Assembly (NCBI RefSeq): GCF_023515995.1 | Contig: NZ_CP097320.1 | Location: 1,054,001 to 1,118,000 of the forward strand | From: Candidatus Mycobacterium methanotrophicum | Lineage (GTDB): Bacteria; Actinomycetota; Actinomycetes; Mycobacteriales; Mycobacteriaceae | Direction of reading: 5' to 3' | Length of the DNA stretch: 64,000 bases | Program-made: the position numbers and the translations under genes | Shown: piece after piece, positions 8,291 through 16,966 of the stretch | How the letters are laid out: each line of letters opens with the position of its first letter | Position numbering within the stretch: position 1 is the stretch's first letter | Notes under the pieces: model-generated | Databases searched by the model: none | Told to the model about the DNA's origin: nothing | The model's input: the letters and a program-made list of their open reading frames with translations, nothing else

Positions 8291-8883
8291 CTGAGTCCCG
8301 CGGTCCGAATGGAAAATTGTCATTCCGGCAGTGATAGGAATTCTGTCAGCAGCCATGGATAATGCGTCGCAGGTGAGTGCCGACGTCATGGTGGAGTCCA
8401 TCGCATATCCGAGGACTTTCTTGCTGAAACAATCCAGCACGGTCGCCAGGTACAACCATCCTTCCCAGGTGCGGATGTAGGTGATGTCCCCGACAAGCTT
8501 GGCCCCGGGCGCGGTCGCGGTGAAGTCCCGGTTGACCAGATCAGGCAGGCCGGCGATATCGCCAGCGATCGTGGTGACAGGCCTAAACGGCCGTGGCTGG
8601 CAGGCCACCAGGTGCAGATCACCCATGATCTGGCGGACGGTGTCGTCGTCGATCTGCTCACCCTGGCGCGCCAGCTGGGCATGCACACGCCGGTAGCCAT
8701 ACGTGTGGTCGGAATCGTCGAAGATCGCCACGATCAGGTTCTCCAAGCGACGCCGTTCGAGGTCCCGGGCACACGGTACATGGTTTTTCCACGCGTAATA
8801 GCCCGACCGGGACACTGATACGGCATTGCACATCATGGCCACCGAATAGTCGCCTTCTTCAGCGGAAATAGCTGCGTAAACGT

Positions 8884-9171
8884 CTACGGTTGCTGTTTCT
8901 TCGCGAAGAAGGCGGTAGCTTTTCCCAGGAACTCGACCTCCTGTTCCAGTGATTTCACACGTCGTCGCAGCCGACGCAACTCGTCCATTTCTGATTCTGT
9001 CAATTTATCGCCAATCTCGGGATGTTCCTCCTTATACTGGCGGACCCATCGCGAGACAGACTGTTCCGACACGTTGTTTTCGCGTGCAATATCAGCAATC
9101 GCACGCGAATGCTCGATCACCTCCAGTGCAATACTGGCTTTAAACCCAGCGGAGAACCGGCGACGTTCCAT
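8884..9171 (-). CDS. IS3-family transposase OrfA (element 2)
   Basis: About 95 residues from the ATG at 9171 (MERRRFSAGFKA); a longer frame reaches 9204. It holds a helix-turn-helix (residues 5-50, ending NNVSEQSVSRWVRQYKEE) and a leucine-zipper coiled coil (residues 60-85, SEMDELRRLRRRVKSLEQEVEFL). It binds the element ends and normally feeds by programmed frameshift into OrfB, which begins just downstream. OrfA itself is intact. Confidence 0.8.
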   Translation of the reverse strand: MERRRFSAGFKASIALEVIEHSRAIADIARENNVSEQSVSRWVRQYKEEHPEIGDKLTESEMDELRRLRRRVKSLEQEVEFLGKATAFFAKKQQP

Positions 9172-9392
9172 ACTTGCGACTCCAATTCGGCTCGGCCTCA
9201 ACAATAGTCAAGGCGTTGTCCGAAAGTCGCCGGGCGGGTCATCCTCACCGACAACGCCGCCAACATGCTCATCCTGACCGCCGGTCAACAATCGACCAGG
9301 CCGGCGGGAATGGGCGGTGTAGGGCATAGTCTCGAACGCCTTGTGAAATCCTGCGTGTCGTCGCTGTTGCCGCGCGGGTGCAGCGGGACCGG

Positions 9393-9635
9393 TCAGCCCG
9401 TCAGCTTTCCGAACCGCTGCTGGGCGGCCTGACGAGTCGTGCCCAGTGCCACAGCGATAACGGTCCAAGAGTCTCCGCGCTGCCGGGCCTCGGTCACGGC
9501 GGCGATCAGCTCGGTTTCGGCGTTATGCACGGCTTCGGTTGCGGCGACAATGCGGCGAAACGCCGTCGCGTCCCGTGCCGGACGGGTTGCGGGGTCCAAG
9601 CGGTCGAGTCCGGTGTGGTCGTGGGTGACGGGCAT
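9393..9635 (-). CDS. Small HTH protein, probable antitoxin left without toxin
   Basis: 80 residues. The C-terminal half (RGDSWTVIAVALGTTRQAAQQRFG) is a helix-turn-helix of the kind seen in small actinobacterial DNA-binding proteins, and the N-terminal half is a helical region rich in Ala and Glu. It starts nine bases after the stop of a decayed toxin-like gene (9645..9882), in the same toxin-then-antitoxin order as the locus at 3507..4117. I infer an antitoxin role from this context. The gene itself is intact. Confidence 0.6.
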   Translation of the reverse strand: MPVTHDHTGLDRLDPATRPARDATAFRRIVAATEAVHNAETELIAAVTEARQRGDSWTVIAVALGTTRQAAQQRFGKLTG

Positions 9636-9644
9636 GTGCTCACC

Positions 9645-9882
9645 TCATTTCAAGTAGTGGTAAAACGACGGCCTGAGATCGTCGGCATGGATGATGCGGT
9701 CGGGATCGTCGGCGGGAACCGCCGTCAGCTCCAGCATCGCCCCGTTGCGTGCCGGTCCGATGACCAGTAATCGTTCCTCGCCGGTCGTACTCGTACGGTA
9801 TGAATTTGACTGCGTTGCGGAAGGCGTGGGCTACGTCCTGCTCGGTGACGCCGTGCTTGCACGCGCTGCGCCGCACCTTCAC
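9645..9882 (-). pseudogene. Frameshifted toxin-like gene
   Basis: Minus strand from GTG 9882. The first frame reads [21 protein letters not shown]...KFIPYEYD; it then has to shift by one base near 9780 to continue as [20 protein letters not shown]...[12 protein letters not shown] and stop at 9645. The 238-base length is one base off a multiple of three. The N-terminal pattern (basic strand, KHGVTEQDV helix) and the [18 protein letters not shown] strands resemble the DUF4258/BrnT fold. The toxin should be inactive while its downstream antitoxin gene stays open. Confidence 0.65.
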
Positions 9883-10606
9883 ACTGTCAAGTGTCCTTGC
9901 GTCCCGGCTGTTGTCAAGGCTTGTTGCGTCGCCGGTTGTCACCCCGCGCCCGCCGGGCGATGGTGGCCACTTGTGCTTGGTGAGAAGTTGTTCATCTACC
10001 CCCACCGGAGGTATCGATACCCGACGGCGGGATCCGGTATTCGTCTGATGTGGGCCCCGCCTGAGTGGGGCGTCGCGTGTCTGTGGCCTGAGGCTTATCA
10101 CGTCGAGTATGTCCGACAAGCTAGCACGGAATTCTGGATGCATGCCCCCAGAAGCTTCGGTTCGCGCAGAGCGGACGCAAGCACCGCGTCGCAATGCACC
10201 GGGTTCGCGCGGTGACGCACCACAGCGGTTGCCCGGAGGTCGACGAAGCGACTGGCGCGCTCTATTTCACGGGTCGCGACGCCAAAGGGCGTCTGATCTG
10301 AACATCGGCGTGTTCGAGGCACGCGAAAACGAACAAATCTGATCATTTTTCACGCACAACCGTTGGAGTGGTGGACTACGAAACCGACCGCCGACGACAT
10401 CGACCTCGATCGAGCGGAGATCCACACCGTGACTGGCCACGTGTCACGAACGCCAGTGCAGAGCGGATGGCTGCGGAAGCTGAGCGGCGCCTGAACACAC
10501 GAGCTGCGAACTTGATCCCGGGCGGTAAGTCGCTGTCGGGTGATGGCAAGCATTCCCCGATCGTTTAGACACGTGTGTCGACCGTCATTCACGCGAAGCT
10601 GCGAGC
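9883..10606. other. No recognisable gene
   Basis: I find no supported coding sequence. Long open frames exist only because of the high GC content, and their translations carry no family motif. The stretch lies between the decayed TA locus and an HNH remnant, so it is probably degraded accessory DNA. Confidence 0.45.
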
Positions 10607-10745
10607 GATCGCCGACGTTTTCCGCGTCAGTCCTACCGCCTCCGGCCCAACCCGGTGAGTGGTGAACCTCGCAGCGATAGCCGGGTTCGGGACAGTTGGG
10701 GCGGGTGCAGCCACGGTCGCCGGCGACAAATTTAAGGTCGTCCAT
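10607..10745 (-). pseudogene. HNH endonuclease (13E12-like) remnant
   Basis: About 46 minus-strand codons carry the core of the DUF222-HNH family: DRGCTRPNCPEPGYRCEVHHSPGWAGGG with both cysteines and the HH pair. The neighbouring parts of the protein are missing or scrambled. It is separate from the fragment at 1641..1933, which holds the later part of the same kind of motif. Confidence 0.6.
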
Positions 10746-11026
10746 CTTTCTACTTTCTTGCCAGGGAGCGAAATCCGCCAGTCAAGTGCCGCCACGGGCT
10801 GCCCGTGCGGAAACGCCGCTCGATTTCCGGGGTCGACCGGCGGTCGCGGAACTGTTACTCCGGCCACCTCGCCGGGGGCGTCACCGGTCCCACCGTCGGG
10901 TGCCGCCGTAGACCGATGAGGCCAGTGTTTGATCGCTTGAGCGCGCGGTAAGACTTGCAGCCGAGACATGCGCGCATCCCGGGAGCCGGATTTTGATGCC
11001 GTCGGAAGGCCGTCGGAAGGTAGGTC
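10746..11026. other. Intergenic, no gene seen
   Basis: No convincing coding sequence lies between the HNH remnant and the ATPase gene. A promoter for the downstream two-gene operon is expected here, but I cannot point to a clear -10 element. Confidence 0.4.
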
Positions 11027-11713
11027 ATGGAATTCGAGGGTGTCCAGATCGCGGCGCGGGGAATCAGTGTGCGCGGTCCGCGGGGATGTGCGTTCGCCAA
11101 CGTGTCCCTTGACGTCGCTGCCGCGCAGCTGGCGGTCGTTGCTGGCCAGGCCGGTTCGGGGCGAACGGCGCTGTTGCTTGCGCTTGCCGGGCGGATGCGA
11201 CTGGTAACCGGGACGGTGGCCGTCGGGCGCTATCGATTGCCCGGCGATTCAAGGCGGGTGCAGCAGCTCGTCGCGGTCGCGGCCGCCCCTCCTGCAGTGG
11301 ATCTCGACGAGTTTCTCCGCGTCGACGAACACGTCGCTGAACGCGCGGTCTTCGGCCGCGCGCGGGCGCCGGCGGTGTCGGAGGCTCTAGACGTTCTCGG
11401 CTTCGTCGCGGCGGGCCATTCGCGGGTTGGTGAATTGCGTGCCAGTGACCGCGTCCTGCTGGCAGCGGCCCTAGCCGCGGCCGAGCGGCCCGCTGCGATC
11501 GTCATCGACGATGTGGACAGTGGTTGTGGCCCGGCCGAAAGCCGGCGGGTGTGGTCCGGGCTGAGCGCACTGGCCGAGCTCGGCTGCACGGTGGTGGCCA
11601 GCAGTACGGACATTCCCGAAGCCCTCGACCAGATCGACATCGCCGTCACGCCACTGCCTCACCCGTTCGGCAGCGACCCAATCCCCGGTGCCGATGGAGG
11701 AGCAAATAGGTGA
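11027..11713 (+). CDS. ABC-type ATPase with Arg in place of Walker A Lys
   Basis: A 228-residue protein with the layout of an ABC ATP-binding subunit. Residues 40-49 read GQAGSGRTAL, a Walker A loop whose usual Lys is Arg. AIVIDDVDSG (about 155-164) is Walker B with a second Asp where the catalytic Glu would sit. The LSGGQ signature is not recognisable (VGELRASDRVLL occupies that position). The start of the next gene overlaps its stop (GTGA at 11710-11713), so it should be the partner of the YhgE-type membrane protein. The replaced residues raise the question of whether it hydrolyses ATP. Confidence 0.72.
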   Translation: MEFEGVQIAARGISVRGPRGCAFANVSLDVAAAQLAVVAGQAGSGRTALLLALAGRMRLVTGTVAVGRYRLPGDSRRVQQLVAVAAAPPAVDLDEFLRVDEHVAERAVFGRARAPAVSEALDVLGFVAAGHSRVGELRASDRVLLAAALAAAERPAAIVIDDVDSGCGPAESRRVWSGLSALAELGCTVVASSTDIPEALDQIDIAVTPLPHPFGSDPIPGADGGANR

Positions 11714-13383
11714 CCGCGTTGCGTCTGGCCGTTCTTGAATTCCGCCGGTTCCGTCGGCCGCTGCGCTGGCTGGTACCGGTCGGACTGTTACTGATCCCGT
11801 TGCTGTACGGATCGTTGTATCTGTGGGCGAATTGGGATCCCTACGGGAGAACGAGCCAGATTCCCGTTGCGGTGGTCGATCAAGACCGCCCCGCAGTGGC
11901 CAATGGCCAGATGATCGATGCGGGAAAGCAATTCAGCCAGCAACTTCGGGCATTGAACGCCTTCCAATGGCATTTCACCGATGAGCGGGACGCACACGAC
12001 GGACTCGTTCACGGCCGTTACTACTTCACCATCACCATTCCGGCCGACTTCAGCGAGAAGCTCGCCAGCGCGCAAGACCCCGTCCCAGAGCGGGCGAGCA
12101 TGGCCGTCACACTCAACGACGCGAACAACTTCATCGCCGGCATCGTTGCGCAAGCGGCGAAGGCCGAACTGCAAGAAAGAATCAATAGCGCGGCCCACTC
12201 GGCCTATGCCAGTGCTCTTTACACCGACCTCAGCCAAGTCAAACAACAACTCAAGATTGCCTCCGACGGCGCACACCGACTGGTCGATGGCACCGCGCTC
12301 GCCCAGCAGGGCAGCGCTGCGCTCACGCAGGGGATCGACGCTGCGCGTTCCGGTGCGACGTCCATCGACAGCGGTGCGACGCAGGTGCAGAGCGTCAACG
12401 CCGCCGCCGACGCGGCTTTCGAGCGGGTCATCGATCTGGCACTGACGCTGATCCCGCAGAACCAGCCTGGTACGGATGAGGTCAGGCAGGCGTTGCTGTC
12501 GGCGAAGAACCTTTCGCACACGCTGACGACCGGGGCGGGCCAAGTCGTCGACGGCGCGAAACAAATCTCGGCTGCGTTACAGGCGCTGGACTCAGGAAGC
12601 AGGGTCCTGCAGAGCGGCGCTGACCAATCTAACAGCGGCGCAATCGATATCGCTCGCGTGATTGACGACACCCTCCGTAAAGTACCCGATACTAACCCGC
12701 AGCAGACCGCGACGGCCGCTGATGTTCTCGGCTCACCCGTCGGCATCAAGGTGGACAATCTGAATCCAGCCCACGAGTACGGCCGCGGGTTCGCGCCGTT
12801 CTTCTTCGCGATCGCGCTGTGGGTCGTCGGCTTGTTGGCGTATCTGTTCTTCCGTCCGGTCAACTTGCGCGCTCTGGCCGGGCGGGTCAACGCGCTCGCC
12901 GTCGCCGTCGCCGGATGGCTGCCCGTCGCGACACTGACCGCGGTCGGTGGCCTCATCCTCCTTGGTGTTGTCTGGGTGGGTCTTCGACTCGACCCCAAAC
13001 ACCCCTTGTGGATGGCCGGATTGCTCGTGGTGGCCGCCGGGGCGTTCGTGGCGATCGACCATTTCTTGCGCATAGCGTTCGGTGTGATCGGCTCGGCGCT
13101 GTCGCTAGCCCTGCTGATCATCCAGTTGACCAGTTGTGGCGGTCTCTACCCGATGGAAACTACGCCGGCGCCGTTTCGCGCAGTTCATCCGCTCATACCA
13201 ATGACATACCTGGTCGACGGCCTGCGCGTCGCCGTCTCTGGCGGGCTCACCGGCAACATGACGCGCGACGCGTTCATGCTCGCCGCGTTCCTCGTAGTTT
13301 TCGTTGGCGCCACCGCGCGCATGGTGCAGCGGCAACGACTATGGACCCTTAGCCGGCTGCATCCCGAGATCGAGACCATCTAG
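11710..13383 (+). CDS. YhgE/Pip-type ABC-2 membrane protein
   Basis: A 557-residue membrane protein. One transmembrane helix near residues 18-40 ([22 protein letters not shown]) is followed by a large extracellular part (about 45-350) with the PVAVVDQD motif of the YhgE/Pip family. There is also a helical hairpin region rich in Ala, Gln and Ser. The last 200 residues contain about five hydrophobic helices (from [20 protein letters not shown]). It starts at GTG overlapping the ATPase stop, and its own stop overlaps the convergent purD stop. Members of the family act as exporters or phage receptors; the substrate here is unknown. Confidence 0.78.
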   Translation: MTALRLAVLEFRRFRRPLRWLVPVGLLLIPLLYGSLYLWANWDPYGRTSQIPVAVVDQDRPAVANGQMIDAGKQFSQQLRALNAFQWHFTDERDAHDGLVHGRYYFTITIPADFSEKLASAQDPVPERASMAVTLNDANNFIAGIVAQAAKAELQERINSAAHSAYASALYTDLSQVKQQLKIASDGAHRLVDGTALAQQGSAALTQGIDAARSGATSIDSGATQVQSVNAAADAAFERVIDLALTLIPQNQPGTDEVRQALLSAKNLSHTLTTGAGQVVDGAKQISAALQALDSGSRVLQSGADQSNSGAIDIARVIDDTLRKVPDTNPQQTATAADVLGSPVGIKVDNLNPAHEYGRGFAPFFFAIALWVVGLLAYLFFRPVNLRALAGRVNALAVAVAGWLPVATLTAVGGLILLGVVWVGLRLDPKHPLWMAGLLVVAAGAFVAIDHFLRIAFGVIGSALSLALLIIQLTSCGGLYPMETTPAPFRAVHPLIPMTYLVDGLRVAVSGGLTGNMTRDAFMLAAFLVVFVGATARMVQRQRLWTLSRLHPEIETI

Positions 13384-14648
13384 ATGCGAATCTCGCCTCC
13401 GGCGGCGGCCAGACCTATATCGGTACGAAAGTGGCTGCCGGGCAGGCGAATTGATCCCATGACGTCATAGGCGGCAGCACGGGCCGCCGCCAGGTCTGCG
13501 CCAGTACCCACCACCGAGAGCACTCGGCCTCCCGACGACACGATCGCGCCGTCGTCGCGCCGGGCCGTTCCTGCGTGGAGCACCTCTCGGGCCTCTGATC
13601 CGACGACGACGTCGCCGACCCGCGGTCGGCCCGGATAGTTTTCCGCCGCGAGCACCACCGTCACTGCCGCGCCGTCATGCCAACGCAGATCGCCGAAATC
13701 GGCCAGCTCCCCGTTAGCTGTCGCATAGAGCAGCTGACCCAGCGGTGAATCGAGCAACGCGAGCACCGACTGAGTTTCCGGGTCGCCGAACCGGCAATTG
13801 AATTCGATCACCGCCGGACCCTTTGCGGTGATGGCCAACCCAGCATACAACAATCCAGAAAACCAGCTATCTCGCCGGACGAGTTCGGCCGCAACGGGTT
13901 TCACGATCTGTTCGACCATGAGGCGGCGGACGTCGTCGGGCAGCCAAGGTACCGGCGCATAGGCCCCCATACCGCCGGTGTTGGGACCGGTGTCGCCGTC
14001 ACCGACACGCTTGAAGTCTTGAGCGGCCAACAGCGGCACGACGGTCTGGCCGTCGACGACACAGAACAGCGACACCTCGGGGCCGTCGAGGTAGGACTCC
14101 AACAGCACGGGATGCCCGGCTTCGAGCAGGCCAGCGGCATGAGCACGCGCGAAACCGCGGTTCGGCGTGACCACCACGCCCTTGCCGGCGGCCAGCCGAT
14201 CGTCTTTCACCACCCAGGCGAGTTCGCCGGCGGCCGACCCAAATCGGTCCAGCGCCGCGTCCAAACGTGCCGGGCTATCGACGATCTCGCTCGCCGCGGT
14301 GGGAACACCCGCCGCCACCATCACGTCTTTGGCGAATGCTTTCGAGCCTTCGATGCGGGCCGCGCCTTTGCTGGGCCCGAAACAGGCGATCCCGGCGTCG
14401 CGCACGACGTCGGCTACCCCGAGCACCAGTGGCACCTCGGGGCCGATGACCACCAGATCGGCCCGGACGTGGCGGGCCAGCGCGACGACGTCATCGCCGG
14501 ACGTGATGTCGACCTGGTATTGGTCGGCCACCAACGCGGTCCCGGCATTGCCCGGCGCGATCGCCAGTGACTCGACCTGCGGATCCTTGCGGAGCGCTAC
14601 CAGCAGCGCATGTTCACGGGCGCCGGAACCGATCACCAGGACTCGCAC
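13380..14648 (-). CDS. purD: Phosphoribosylamine-glycine ligase (GARS)
   Basis: A 422-residue cytosolic enzyme that joins phosphoribosylamine and glycine with ATP in the second step of purine synthesis. The N-terminal domain begins [16 protein letters not shown] and contains APGNAGTA. The ATP-grasp domain has SKAFAKDVM, the ATP loop [15 protein letters not shown], and the metal/ATP-binding [13 protein letters not shown] near residue 280. Length matches the family and the frame is intact. It is convergent with the YhgE-type gene and overlaps it at the stop codons, matching the purD (Rv0772) end of the block conserved with M. tuberculosis. Confidence 0.95.
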   Translation of the reverse strand: MRVLVIGSGAREHALLVALRKDPQVESLAIAPGNAGTALVADQYQVDITSGDDVVALARHVRADLVVIGPEVPLVLGVADVVRDAGIACFGPSKGAARIEGSKAFAKDVMVAAGVPTAASEIVDSPARLDAALDRFGSAAGELAWVVKDDRLAAGKGVVVTPNRGFARAHAAGLLEAGHPVLLESYLDGPEVSLFCVVDGQTVVPLLAAQDFKRVGDGDTGPNTGGMGAYAPVPWLPDDVRRLMVEQIVKPVAAELVRRDSWFSGLLYAGLAITAKGPAVIEFNCRFGDPETQSVLALLDSPLGQLLYATANGELADFGDLRWHDGAAVTVVLAAENYPGRPRVGDVVVGSEAREVLHAGTARRDDGAIVSSGGRVLSVVGTGADLAAARAAAYDVMGSIRLPGSHFRTDIGLAAAGGEIRI

Positions 14649-14767
14649 AAAAGCTCACCCTATCGGCCCGACGCAGGACGCGGCGAGGAACGGACGGGCA
14701 TACACTGGATGCCTGGGTGTATCGTCGTCCGCGGTGTGTGTGCCAGATCATCCAGAGAGATGCGCAC
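14649..14767. other. Short intergenic gap
   Basis: No gene. It lies between the purD start and the remnant P450 start and should hold the purD promoter. Confidence 0.4.
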
Positions 14768-15250
14768 ATGGCAACCACACCGAGCGTGTGCCCGTTCGGG
14801 GCAGGCTTCGACTTCACCGATCCCGACGTGCTCCGACGCGGGTGCCCATCACCGAATACGCTGAGCTCCGCAAGACCGCGCCGGTCTGGTGGAATCAGAC
14901 CGCCCGCAACGCCCTGGCCCACGGCCGCAACGCCTTTTTCGAGTATCCCGACCAGTGGGAGCTGTCTAAACACCAGCGCTCCGACACCGCCGTCGACGAG
15001 ATCGTCCGCTGGGCTACGCCAATGCATTGCTGCCAGCGCGTCGCGCGCAAAGATGTCGAGGTCGGCGGTGTCACGATCCGAAAAGGCCAGCGAGCCGGTC
15101 TGTTCTACAGCTCAGCCAACTTTGACGAAGAGGTCTTCGACCGGCCATTCGAATTCAATATTTTGCGTAATCGCAATCCGCACTTGGCATTCGGCGGCAA
15201 CGGCGCCCACTGCTGTATTGGTGCGAATCTGATCATCCAGTCGTTCGTCG
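14768..15250 (+). pseudogene. Cytochrome P450 remnant (CYP125/CYP124-like)
   Basis: The first ATG (14768) gives MATTPSVCPFGAGFDFTDPDV, a P450 start. After a frame change the sequence continues PITEYAELRKTAPVWWNQ, then jumps to YPDQWEL...DEIVRWATPMHCCQRVARKD...FYSSANFDEEVF...ILRNRNPHLAFGGNGAHCCIGANL. The heme-ligand motif FGGNGAHCCIG is still present. The middle of the enzyme (roughly 200 residues with the I-helix) is missing, and everything after the heme loop is lost. The closest resemblance I know is to mycobacterial sterol-side-chain P450s of the CYP125/CYP124/CYP142 type. It is non-functional. Confidence 0.8.
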
Positions 15251-15289
15251 TCGATCCGGGCCGGCCGGCACGGCGCGACGACGAGCTGC

Positions 15290-15446
15290 GGCGTTGGGTC
15301 GGCGCGGTGGTGGCGCACCGCGGAGTTCTCAGTGCGCAGAACGTCTCCTTGAGATCGGTCTCGGTGAGTTCGCCGTTGAGCAGTGCGGCGTTGATCTGAA
15401 TCTCGGCCAGGCCGCGATTTCCGATGGCGGTCACCGCAGTCAACAT
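15290..15446 (-). pseudogene. Possible carboxymuconolactone-decarboxylase-like fragment
   Basis: The minus strand carries LTAVTAIGNRGLAEIQINAALLNGELTETDLKE, which fits the helical core of the AhpD/carboxymuconolactone decarboxylase family. The rest on both sides is missing or out of frame. It lies between purD and the Rv0770-like gene, the place where M. tuberculosis has Rv0771 of this family, which supports the reading. Confidence 0.5.
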
Positions 15447-16064
15447 GGCGCACCACCTTGCCCAGCGCCTGCAAATCCAGGCCGGTCGCCTCGGCCAGCT
15501 TCATGGCTTCGCACGCCGCGGCGTAGGAGGTGAACGTCAACATGTTGCGGGCCAACTTCATTCGGGTTCTGGCTCCCGGGCCGCCGGCGCGGATGACCAT
15601 CGACGCCCACAGCTTGAACGCCGGCTTGATCTTTTCGTAGACGTCACGCTGGGCACCCACCATGGTGGCGAGCTCGCCCTTCTCGGCAGCCGCGGCGCCG
15701 CCACTGACCGGTGCGTCGGCAATGTGAATGCCTTGCGGTTGCAGCTGCTCGGCAAGTTCGACGGCTGTCGCGTCACTGATCGTCGAGTGGATCGCGATGA
15801 CGGTGCCCGGTTTTGCGTTGGCGGCCAGCTCGCCGACGACCTCCCGCACCTGGGCATCGTCGAGAACGGTCACGCTGATGATGTCCGCGGCCGCGACGTC
15901 GGCCACGCTGTCCACCAGCGTCGCACCCGCTTCGCCAGCAGCGTCATCGCCTCGGTGCTGATGTCGTAGACCGTCGCACCGCCGGGCCAATCGACCAGCC
16001 GTTCGGCCATTGGGGCACCCATATTGCCCAGCCCGATGTAGCCGAGCTTCACAGTGCCGGTCAT
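15440..16064 (-). pseudogene. NAD-binding 3-hydroxyisobutyrate-dehydrogenase-like gene (Rv0770-like), broken
   Basis: It begins at ATG 16064 with MTGTVKLGYIGLGNMGAPMA, a Rossmann NAD-binding start, then needs a frame change near 15930 to continue as AGATLVDSVADVAAADIISV. The catalytic Lys helix is visible in GARTRMKLARNMLTF, and DAPVSGGAAAAEKGEL is the substrate-loop signature. The sequence ends abruptly after LGKVVRHVD near 15440, losing about the last 90 residues. The ATG overlaps the stop of the upstream SDR remnant (ATGA), so the two were once an operon. Confidence 0.85.
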
Positions 16065-16578
16065 GATCGAATTATCTGCCCGCCGCCGACATTGCAGATC
16101 TGCCCGGTGATCCACGACGCCTCATCGGACAACAGGAAAAGCCACATGCCGACCAGATCCGCAGGCGTACTTATGCGCGACAACGGAAGACCTTTGACGA
16201 TGTCGTCGACAATCTGCTTGGGCGTAGTGGTGCGACTGGCCCTCGGTATCGATGTGCCCGGGTGCGATCGCGTTGATTCGGATCTTCTGGCCACCCAGCT
16301 CGCGGGAGAGTTGTCGGGTCAGACCGTTGATGCCGACCTTGGCCGGGCCGTAGAAATTCGCGTACAACCACGCCGCGGTGGACGACTGGTTGACAATTGC
16401 GCCGCCGCCGTGCTTGGCCATCTTCTTGTACACCGCGCGGGTACACCACAGCGCGCCGTCGAGGTTCACGCTGATGAACTTCTTGAAGTACTCAGGATCG
16501 ACAGTGAGCAGAAACTCCAGCTTCATGCCCCCGAAGATCGCAGCGTTGCTCAGGGTGAAATCGTCGGCTTCTGAAGCG
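16061..16578 (-). pseudogene. Short-chain dehydrogenase (Rv0769-like), 5' half deleted
   Basis: Minus-strand sequence starts inside the gene at SNAAIFGGMKLEFLL (the NNAG region of SDRs) and continues KFISVNLDGALWCTRAV, the active-site part (NQSSTAAWLYANFYGPAKVGI, with Tyr displaced to F-YGPAK) and RINAIAPG. A frame change near 16250 leads to DIVKGLPLSRISTPADLVG and the usual end DEASWITGQICNVGGGQIIRS. The cofactor-binding N-terminal 85 or so residues are gone. The left end of this deletion coincides with the truncated gene at 16575..16834. Confidence 0.82.
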
Positions 16579-16834
16579 GATTGTCAACCAGACCGACGGC
16601 AGCCAAGACGAGATCTACGGCATCGGGGGCAGCTGGTTCCGGCTCAACGCCGACAAACTCATCGACTGGCAGCCCGATTTCTTCGACTTCGGCCATGTCG
16701 CGAAGATGTTCGCGACCCTCATCGAGTCCGGCGATCTGAGCGCCGGCTTGCAGAAGCGGATCGCACGCAGCATGGCCGGCGAGAAGCTACCCGGCTACTA
16801 CCCGCTGGGACCGGCCCCGGTACCCAGCTGGTGA
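16575..16834 (+). pseudogene. C-terminal fragment of an unidentified gene
   Basis: About 86 codons are open from the deletion junction to TGA 16832-16834. They read KRIVNQTDGSQDEIYGIG...FRLNADKLIDWQPDFFDFGHVAKMFATLIESGDLSAGL...GYYPLGPAPVPSW. No start codon belongs to it. I do not recognise the family. It lies immediately upstream of adhB on the same strand, where M. tuberculosis has small genes next to cyp51, so it may be the tail of one of these. Confidence 0.5.
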
Positions 16835-16903
16835 TCACCGCCACAGCTGACGCTTCCCCCCTTGCTTACCGCACAGTGACGCAGGTCATAATGAGCTGCG
16901 AAT

Positions 16904-16917
16904 AATAACACGTTCTA
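16904..16917. promoter_or_regulatory. KstR-like palindrome upstream of adhB
   Basis: AATAACACGTTCTA matches the KstR pattern tnnAACnnGTTnnA except for the first base. It lies 50 bases before the adhB start. KstR control of adhB here is inferred only. Confidence 0.35.
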
Positions 16918-16966
16918 AATTGCCGTCCGGTCCAGGGCGGTCCCTTCCGCCGACTGAAGGTCTTGC

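Larger units (their letters stand above)
7060..8842 (-). pseudogene. IS3-family OrfB split by IS5 copy B
   Basis: The minus-strand orfB runs from about 8842 to 8291, is interrupted by the IS5 copy, and resumes at 7347 to stop at 7060. Removing the IS and one CAG triplet restores the peptide FHSDRGTQ-YTSRDFADHAKGLGI. The reconstructed integrase core carries Asp in GDITYIRTWEG, Asp in FHSDRGTQ and Glu in NAWAESFNGTLKNE. The tail KRLHSALDYCTPNEVE is the standard IS3 end. The break lies between the second Asp and the Glu, so the present gene is inactive. Confidence 0.85.
7018..9241 (-). mobile_element. IS3-family insertion sequence (element 2), interrupted by IS5
   Basis: Terminal repeats TGACCTGCCCGGCCG at 7018 and TGACCCGCCCGGCGA read inward from 9241 share most positions for about 30 bases. 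Inside lie orfA and a split orfB on the minus strand. Without the IS5 copy (943 bp) and its 3-bp duplication the element is about 1.28 kb, a normal IS3 size. It differs in sequence from element 1. No target duplication is evident at its ends. Confidence 0.8.
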
